The notes under the pieces were generated by a model, which searched no databases, was not told the origin of the DNA, and saw only the letters and a list, made by a program, of their open reading frames with translations. From DASQPE01 sp964519805 (GTDB taxonomy: Bacteria > Gemmatimonadota > Gemmatimonadetes > Gemmatimonadales > GWC2-71-9), in NCBI GenBank assembly GCA_964519805.1, contig CAZFKN010000110.1, forward strand, positions 1 to 9,564: a stretch of 9,564 nt of DNA, in the 5' to 3' direction. Within the stretch, counting starts at the first letter, position 1. The number at the start of each line of letters is the position of its first letter. This document shows, in pieces, positions 5,490-9,564 of the stretch. A program made the position numbers and the translations under genes.

Positions 5490-7015
5490 CGACCGACTCC
5501 GGCACCGTCCCGCGCGATCCGTCGCTCACTCTCCTGGGCAACGTCGCCCGGCTGCTGAACGGGGGCCGAGGCTTCGACGCGACGGTGAACGCAGTGGTTC
5601 GGGCGGTTGGCGAAGGGCTTCGGGTGTCGCGCGTGGCCCTGTGGCTGCGGGATCCCGGCAGCGCGGTGTTCCGTGCCGTCACGTGGCCGCCGGTGGAGCA
5701 GCCGGTCGTCGTGGGGCTCGACCAGCTGACGCCGCCGGCCCCCGACACGGCGCGCGTGCCGCTGGTTCAAGAGGGCGAGCGGGTCGGTCTCCTCGAGGTC
5801 GGCCTCGGGAGCGGCAGTCCCGATCTCTTGGTTCTCGATGTCCTCGCCGACTTCCTCGCCCCGTTCGTGGCCTCGGCCGAGCTCTCGGCCGACCTCGCAC
5901 ACGAGGTCGCGATCCAGTCCCGCGAGATCGACGAGCACCGGCGATTCATCAGCCTCATCATCGACAGCCTGCCGGTCGGCCTCTACGTCGTCGACCGCGA
6001 GTACCGGATTCAGGCCTGGAACCGGAAGCGGGAGACGGGGACCCAGGGCCTCCGGCGCGACGACGTGGTGGGCCGGCCGGTCTTCGAGGTCCTGACCCGG
6101 CAACCGCGGAGCGCGCTCCGCGCGGCCTTCGACCGCGTGTTCGAGACCGGCGCGATCAGCGAGGAAGATCTCGAGGTGGACGTGGGCGGGGAGCAGCGCA
6201 CGTACCGGATCACCCGAATTCCCATGCGCCTGGAGGGCGATGCGATCACGCACGTCATCACGGTGGGTGAAGACGTCACCGAGGCGCGGCTTTCGCAGCA
6301 GCGGGTTCTCCAGAGCGAGAAGCTCGCCGCGATCGGCCATCTCGCCGCGGGCGTCATGCACGAGATCAACAACCCCCTGGCCACCATCGGCGCGTGCGTC
6401 GCCGCGATGGATGGCCGGCTGACCGAACTGTCGGGCCCCGCGCTGGAGGCGATGCGGGAGTACCTCCACATCGTGGACAAGGAGGTCGAGCGTTGCACCC
6501 AGATCGTGAGCGGGTTGCTCGACTTCAGCCGGCCCAAGGGGAAGATCAAGCAGTCCGTGCAGCTCAACACCGTCGTCGAGGACGCGCTCTTCCTGCTCAA
6601 GCATCACAAGTCGTTCGCCCAGCTCGTGGTCACCCGTGAGCTGGACCCCAACCTCCCGGCCACCGCGGCCAACCCCGAGCAGCTCATTCAGGTGCTGATG
6701 GCGCTCATGTTGAACGCGCTCGACGCCATGGAGGGCGGCGGCCGGCTGACCCTGCGCTCCGGCCGGAGTCGCGTGCGGGCCGACGAGCTGCACATCGAGG
6801 TGGCGGACACCGGCGGCGGGATTCCGCGCGCACTCCTGTCCCAGATCTTCGAGCCGTTCTTTACGACCAAGCCGCCGGGGCGGGGGACCGGTCTCGGACT
6901 CTCGATCAGCTACGGCATCGTCAAGGAGCACGGCGGCCGCATCGAGGTCGAAAGCCAGCCGGGACAGGGGGCGGTGTTCCGCGTCGTGCTGCCGGCGACG
7001 GAGCGCCCGGCGTGA
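5486..7015 (+). CDS. Soluble sensor histidine kinase, GAF-like + PAS + HisKA + HATPase
   Basis: 509 residues from GTG 5486, which overlaps the lipoprotein stop (GTGA). The open frame reaches back to 5030, but that part is a shadow of the lipoprotein gene. Residues about 15-130 look like a degenerate GAF domain, 133-155 a linking helix, 155-265 a PAS domain (SLIIDSLPVGLYVVDREYRIQAWNR is the PAS start pattern) ending in a PAC-like ITVGEDVTE. HisKA has the phospho-acceptor H292 in GHLAAGVMHEINNPLATI. The ATPase domain has the N box (MLNALDAM, N410), G1 (DTGGG, 441-445), F box (FEPFFTTK, 455-462) and G2 (GRGTGLGLS, 465-473). There are no membrane spans, so it should sense a cytosolic signal. The HEINNPL box is of the NtrB type, whose usual partners are NtrC-type regulators; here the next gene, overlapping by GTGA, is an OmpR-type regulator. 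No key residue is missing, so it should be active. Confidence 0.93.
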   Translation: MTTDSGTVPRDPSLTLLGNVARLLNGGRGFDATVNAVVRAVGEGLRVSRVALWLRDPGSAVFRAVTWPPVEQPVVVGLDQLTPPAPDTARVPLVQEGERVGLLEVGLGSGSPDLLVLDVLADFLAPFVASAELSADLAHEVAIQSREIDEHRRFISLIIDSLPVGLYVVDREYRIQAWNRKRETGTQGLRRDDVVGRPVFEVLTRQPRSALRAAFDRVFETGAISEEDLEVDVGGEQRTYRITRIPMRLEGDAITHVITVGEDVTEARLSQQRVLQSEKLAAIGHLAAGVMHEINNPLATIGACVAAMDGRLTELSGPALEAMREYLHIVDKEVERCTQIVSGLLDFSRPKGKIKQSVQLNTVVEDALFLLKHHKSFAQLVVTRELDPNLPATAANPEQLIQVLMALMLNALDAMEGGGRLTLRSGRSRVRADELHIEVADTGGGIPRALLSQIFEPFFTTKPPGRGTGLGLSISYGIVKEHGGRIEVESQPGQGAVFRVVLPATERPA

Positions 7016-7680
7016 AGATCCTCGTCATCGAGGACGACCGTACCGTCGGCCAGTACGTGAAGCGGGGGCTCGACGAGCACCGCTATCACGCGGACCTGGT
7101 CGACGACGGGATGGAGGGGCTCCGGCTCGCGTCCGGCGGGCAATACGATCTCATCGTGCTGGACCTCCGGCTGCCGGGGATGACCGGGCTCGAGGTGCTG
7201 CGTACGCTGCGCGACCGGGGGGCCACCACGCCGATCCTCGTGCTCACCGCGCAGGACGCGGTGGACTTCAAGGTCCAGGCGCTCAAGATGGGCGCCGACG
7301 ACTACGTGACCAAGCCGTTCGCGTTCGAGGAACTGCTGGCGCGAGTGGAAGCGCTCGGCCGCCGCCCCAAGGAGCTCCGCAGTCCGGTGCTCCGGGTGGC
7401 GGACCTCGAGCTGGACACCGGCACGCGAGAGGTCCGCCGGTTGGGTCAGCGTATCGACCTGACCCCGAAGGAATACACCGTGCTCGAGTACCTGATGCGA
7501 CACGCCGGGCGGGTGATGTCCCGCACCTTGATCACCGAGTACGCGTGGGACTACCACTTCGATCCCGGCACCAACATCGTCGACGTGGTGATCAACCGCC
7601 TGCGCAAGAAGGTGGACTCCGGCCACGATCAGAAGTTGGTGCACACCGTGCGCGGCGTGGGCTACGTCGTGAAGGGCTGA
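7012..7680 (+). CDS. OmpR/PhoB-family response regulator
   Basis: 222 residues from GTG 7012, overlapping the kinase stop (GTGA). The receiver domain (1-115) has the acidic pair E7/D8/D9, phospho-acceptor D51 (VLDLRLPGMTG), T79 and K101 (KPF), plus Y98, so the phosphorylation switch is intact. The winged-helix DNA-binding domain (about 127-221) has the LTPKEYTVLEYLMRHAGRVMSR helix-loop region and the recognition-helix segment TNIVDVVINRLRKKVD, ending in HTVRGVGYVV. The wording of the C-terminal half (FDPGTNIVDV, KLVHTVRGVGYV) reminds me more of CusR/CopR-type regulators than of E. coli PhoB, but I cannot align them. Members of this family usually bind as dimers to direct repeats about one helical turn apart. 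It is flanked by two kinases in the same operon, so it may collect two inputs. A candidate binding site lies at 9127-9145. Confidence 0.96.
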   Translation: MKILVIEDDRTVGQYVKRGLDEHRYHADLVDDGMEGLRLASGGQYDLIVLDLRLPGMTGLEVLRTLRDRGATTPILVLTAQDAVDFKVQALKMGADDYVTKPFAFEELLARVEALGRRPKELRSPVLRVADLELDTGTREVRRLGQRIDLTPKEYTVLEYLMRHAGRVMSRTLITEYAWDYHFDPGTNIVDVVINRLRKKVDSGHDQKLVHTVRGVGYVVKG

Positions 7681-7681
7681 G

Positions 7682-9121
7682 ATGATCACGATCCGCCGGC
7701 GCCTGGCCCTCTGGTACACGGTGGCGCTCGGGATTACGGTCGTCGCGTTCGGGGCGGCGCTCTATCTGGAGCGACGCCAGTCGAGTCTCCAGGAGCTGGA
7801 CCGGCGGCTCTCGCTGGAGTCCGACCTCGCCAAGCGCTGGCTGGTCGAGTCGTACCACGTCCTGGGCCGGCTGGTGAACCCCACGTCGGGGGCGTCACTC
7901 GATCCGGGGATCAGCGCCTACCTCGAGGCCTTCCGTGACTACCTCCTGGTCGCGGACACCGCGCACAATCTCGTGGCACTCTCCGGCGTCACGCGCACCT
8001 TGAGCGCGAGTGACCTCGAGACCTTGTCCGCCCCGCTGCGTGGCACGGCCGCCCGGCGGCAGTCCGGGACGCTCGATCTGTCTGGCCCGGGCGGCACCGT
8101 CCGGTTCATCACGACCCCCGTGGATTCGGCCGGCCCGGGCATCGGCGCGTTGCTGGTGGCGACGCCGACGCAAGACGTGGTCTATGGGCCGACGGCGTTG
8201 CTCCAGTCCATGCTCCTGATCGCCCCCATCGTGCTGCTTTGCTCGGCCGCCCTCGGCTGGTGGCTCGCCGGGACCAGCGTGCAGCCGCTGCTCCGCATCA
8301 TGGACGAGCTGGAAGCGATCACCGACGGCCGGAGCCTGCACCGCCGCCTCGCGGTGCCGCTCTCGGGCGACGAGATCTCCCGGCTGGTGGTGACCCTCAA
8401 CGGGATGCTGGCCCGCCTCGAGCAGAGCTTCTCCGGCTTGCGCCGGTTCACGGCGGACGCGAGCCACGAGCTGAAGACGCCACTGATGGTGCTCCGGGCC
8501 GGCGTCGAGCGCGGCCTCACGCACCCCAAGACGCCGCAGGAGGTGCTGCAGGCGCTGGACGAGACGCTGGATCAGATCAACCAGATGACGGAGATGGTGG
8601 ACAACCTGCTCACGCTGGCGCGGGCGGACGAAGGACGGGCGCCGCTGGCCGTGGAAGAGGCCGATCTGCGCGAGCTGGTGGCCGACGTCTCGGAAACCGC
8701 CGGCATGCTCGGCGAGGGTGCCCGGGTTCAAGTGACGACGGACACACCGCCAGGACCGGTGCGGCTCGCGGTGGACCGCCACCGGATCCGCGAGCTGCTC
8801 CTCAACCTCGTCACCAACGCGATCAAGTACACGCCGGCGGACGGCACGGTCGGGTTGAGCCTGACCGACGGCGAGGACGCGGTCACGCTCACGGTCAGCG
8901 ACTCCGGGATCGGCATCGCACCCGGTGACCTGCCGCACATCTTCGATCGGTTCTGGCGCGTCGATCCCGCGCGCTCCCGCACCGGCGAGCGGGCCGGCAC
9001 CGGCTTGGGCCTCGCCATCACCAAGTGGATCGCGGAGGCCCATGGCGGCACCATTACGGTCCAGAGCCGCCCGGGTCGCGGCACCCTCTTTACCGTACGG
9101 CTCCCCCGCAGCAAGCCATAA
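7682..9121 (+). CDS. Membrane sensor histidine kinase with HAMP domain
   Basis: 479 residues; ATG 7682 comes 1 nt after the regulator's stop. TM1 is about 8-29 and TM2 about 173-197, enclosing a periplasmic region of some 140 residues with no cysteine or histidine cluster that would name a ligand. HAMP follows (about 198-250, with SVQPLLRI and SGDEISRL). HisKA has H262 in FTADASHELKTPL. The ATPase domain has the N box (LLLNLVTNAIKYTP, N379), G1 (DSGIG, 407-411), F box (FDRFWR, 421-426) and G2 (GTGLGLA, 439-445). All catalytic parts are present. It is the orthodox partner for the OmpR-family regulator encoded just before it, autophosphorylating at H262 and passing the phosphate to D51. The signal is unknown; an envelope cue is likely from topology. 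It is the last gene of the operon, followed by a regulatory gap. Confidence 0.95.
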   Translation: MITIRRRLALWYTVALGITVVAFGAALYLERRQSSLQELDRRLSLESDLAKRWLVESYHVLGRLVNPTSGASLDPGISAYLEAFRDYLLVADTAHNLVALSGVTRTLSASDLETLSAPLRGTAARRQSGTLDLSGPGGTVRFITTPVDSAGPGIGALLVATPTQDVVYGPTALLQSMLLIAPIVLLCSAALGWWLAGTSVQPLLRIMDELEAITDGRSLHRRLAVPLSGDEISRLVVTLNGMLARLEQSFSGLRRFTADASHELKTPLMVLRAGVERGLTHPKTPQEVLQALDETLDQINQMTEMVDNLLTLARADEGRAPLAVEEADLRELVADVSETAGMLGEGARVQVTTDTPPGPVRLAVDRHRIRELLLNLVTNAIKYTPADGTVGLSLTDGEDAVTLTVSDSGIGIAPGDLPHIFDRFWRVDPARSRTGERAGTGLGLAITKWIAEAHGGTITVQSRPGRGTLFTVRLPRSKP

Positions 9122-9126
9122 TCCCG

Positions 9127-9145
9127 CTGTCATCGAATTGTCATC
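9127..9145 (+). promoter_or_regulatory. Pho-box-like direct repeat, candidate OmpR-family regulator site
   Basis: Two perfect 7-bp copies of TGTCATC stand at 9128-9134 and 9139-9145, an 11-bp period. The block 9127-9144 matches the E. coli Pho box CTGTCATAWAWCTGTCAY at 15 of 18 places by my count. It begins 6 nt after the kinase stop and lies 75 nt before the TonB-family start. Its spacing suits a dimer of an OmpR/PhoB-class regulator such as the one encoded at 7012-7680. No binding is shown. Confidence 0.5.
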
Positions 9146-9146
9146 T

Positions 9147-9173
9147 TCGATCAACTGGCGCGCCATTGATCGA
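9147..9173. repeat. Near-perfect 27-bp palindrome in the gap before the TonB-family gene
   Basis: Arms TCGATCAA (9147-9154) and TTGATCGA (9166-9173) are perfect inverted copies. Between them, after one extra C at 9155, lies TGGCGCGCCA (9156-9165), itself a perfect palindrome. The whole is palindromic apart from one base. No T-run follows, so it is a poor intrinsic terminator; an operator for a dimeric regulator, or a stem-loop at the end of the kinase transcript, fits better. Confidence 0.6.
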
Positions 9174-9177
9174 GCGG

Positions 9178-9183
9178 TATCTT
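9178..9183 (+). promoter_or_regulatory. Possible -10 element of the TonB-family gene
   Basis: TATCTT is the same hexamer as at 4967-4972 before the lipoprotein gene. At 17 nt upstream there is only CTGGCG, no -35 match, which would suit an activated promoter. A start near 9190 would leave a leader of about 29 nt. Confidence 0.35.
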
Positions 9184-9204
9184 CTCCGCCTCCGGAACCA
9201 TGCG

Positions 9205-9212
9205 AGGGAGGT
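9205..9212 (+). promoter_or_regulatory. Ribosome binding site of the TonB-family gene
   Basis: AGGGAGGT ends 6 nt before GTG 9219. It is a strong match and fixes this GTG as the start. Confidence 0.75.
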
Positions 9213-9218
9213 CGTCGC

Positions 9219-9564
9219 GTGTTCGAGAATTTGCTGGAATCAAAGGCGAAGAAGCAGCGCACCGTCGGGCAGACCGCTGCGTCCCTCGTGGTTCACGGGG
9301 CGATCATCTTCGGCGCCGTCAAGGCAACCCAGGGCGTTGCTGAAAGCATCAAGGACAGACCGGTGGACACCACGATGGTGTTCCTCAAGCCCCCCGAGGC
9401 GCCGCCGCCGCCGCCGCCGCCCGAGCAAGTCGTGGTCGCCAATCCGCCGCCGAAGGGGTTCCAGACGGTAGTGGCGCCGACCGACATCCCCAAGGACATC
9501 CCGCCGATTGACCTGAAGCAGAAGGCCTTCGACCCGAAGGACTTCACCGGTAAGGGCATCGAAG
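9219..9564 (+). CDS. TonB-family energy transducer, 3' end outside window
   Basis: 115 codons are visible from GTG 9219 and the frame is open at the window edge. Residues 1-18 are polar and basic (FENLLESKAKKQR). A single membrane anchor spans about 19-34 and contains S22 and H26 in SLVVHGAIIFGAV, the SxxxH arrangement of the TonB anchor (S16/H20 in E. coli) that contacts ExbB/ExbD. A proline-rich periplasmic spacer follows: seven prolines in a row at 62-68, NPPPKG at 75-80, and repeated Pro/Lys/Asp motifs (IPKDIPP, FDPKDF). The C-terminal domain that touches TonB-dependent receptors lies beyond the window. Its role would be to pass proton-motive energy from the inner membrane to outer-membrane uptake. 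The preceding gap carries regulatory motifs, so it probably has its own promoter, perhaps under the adjacent two-component system. ExbB/ExbD-like genes might follow but are not visible. Confidence 0.88.
   Translation, partial: MFENLLESKAKKQRTVGQTAASLVVHGAIIFGAVKATQGVAESIKDRPVDTTMVFLKPPEAPPPPPPPEQVVVANPPPKGFQTVVAPTDIPKDIPPIDLKQKAFDPKDFTGKGIE
9399..9422 (+). repeat. CCG trinucleotide run encoding polyproline
   Basis: GCG, six CCG codons and CCC form a 24-nt GC-only triplet run within the TonB-family gene, coding A61 and P62-P68. A change in copy number would keep the frame and only alter spacer length. Confidence 0.8.

Noticed and set aside
5189..6931. 580-codon open frame on the minus strand across the lipoprotein and soluble kinase genes
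   Set aside because: It is antisense to genes with full lipoprotein and kinase motifs. Its translation has no recognisable domain and is rich in Arg, Gly, Asp and His, as expected for a shadow in high-GC DNA.
7895..9262. 455-codon open frame on the minus strand across the membrane kinase gene
   Set aside because: It is antisense to a kinase with intact motifs and runs through the regulatory gap and the TonB start. No domain is visible.
9399..9422. CCG repeat considered as a phase-variation switch
   Set aside because: It is a triplet repeat inside a coding region, so slippage cannot break the frame; it can only change the polyproline length.
9025..9471. 148-codon plus-strand frame across the end of the kinase and the start of the TonB-family gene
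   Set aside because: It is out of frame with both, ends in an Arg/Ser-rich run caused by the CCG repeat read in another frame, and has no domain.

Overview
The window is GC-rich, densely coded bacterial DNA with no tRNA, rRNA, CRISPR array or transposase. It most resembles Gemmatimonadota. The basis is the high GC, the GTG/ATG starts that overlap the preceding stop, and above all the truncated TonB-family protein at the right edge, whose N-terminus (FENLLESKAKKQR..., then a proline run and an 'NPPPKGFQTVV' stretch) I recall from energy transducers of that phylum. This assignment is from memory, without a search.

Layout. (1) 1-2332, plus strand: the 3' part of a polytopic membrane protein of unknown function, overlapping by ATGA with a membrane-anchored M20 metallopeptidase of the PM20D1/carboxypeptidase-S type. 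(2) 2333-2456: a gap holding a good sigma70-like promoter and a ribosome binding site. (3) 2457-3538, plus strand: a two-gene oxidative-stress unit, Mn-type superoxide dismutase followed 5 nt later by an AhpE/BCP-like peroxiredoxin. (4) 3531-4961, minus strand: an aldehyde dehydrogenase whose 3' end overlaps the peroxiredoxin gene tail to tail by 8 nt. (5) 4962-5000: a 39-nt divergent gap in which one AT-rich heptamer reads as a -10 element on both strands. (6) 5001-9121, plus strand: a tightly packed signalling operon made of an NTF2-like lipoprotein, a soluble GAF-PAS histidine kinase, an OmpR-family response regulator and a transmembrane HAMP histidine kinase. Junctions are GTGA, GTGA and a 1-nt gap. 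(7) 9122-9218: a compact regulatory region with a Pho-box-like direct repeat, a near-perfect 27-bp palindrome, a -10-like hexamer and a strong ribosome binding site. (8) From 9219 to the edge: a TonB-family energy transducer starting at GTG.

How the genes may work together. Superoxide dismutase makes peroxide from superoxide and the co-transcribed peroxiredoxin removes peroxide. The aldehyde dehydrogenase could detoxify aldehydes but is transcribed separately. In the signalling operon two kinases of different architecture, one membrane-bound with a periplasmic domain and one apparently cytosolic, flank a single DNA-binding regulator, and an exported lipoprotein leads the operon. The regulator is of the class that binds tandem direct repeats about 11 bp apart. 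Such a repeat lies just after the operon and just before the TonB gene, so the TonB gene is the obvious candidate target. That link is inference.

The two most interesting places are the 97-nt region before the TonB gene and the two-kinase/one-regulator operon. I saw no clear evidence of a wholly undescribed defence or mobile system.
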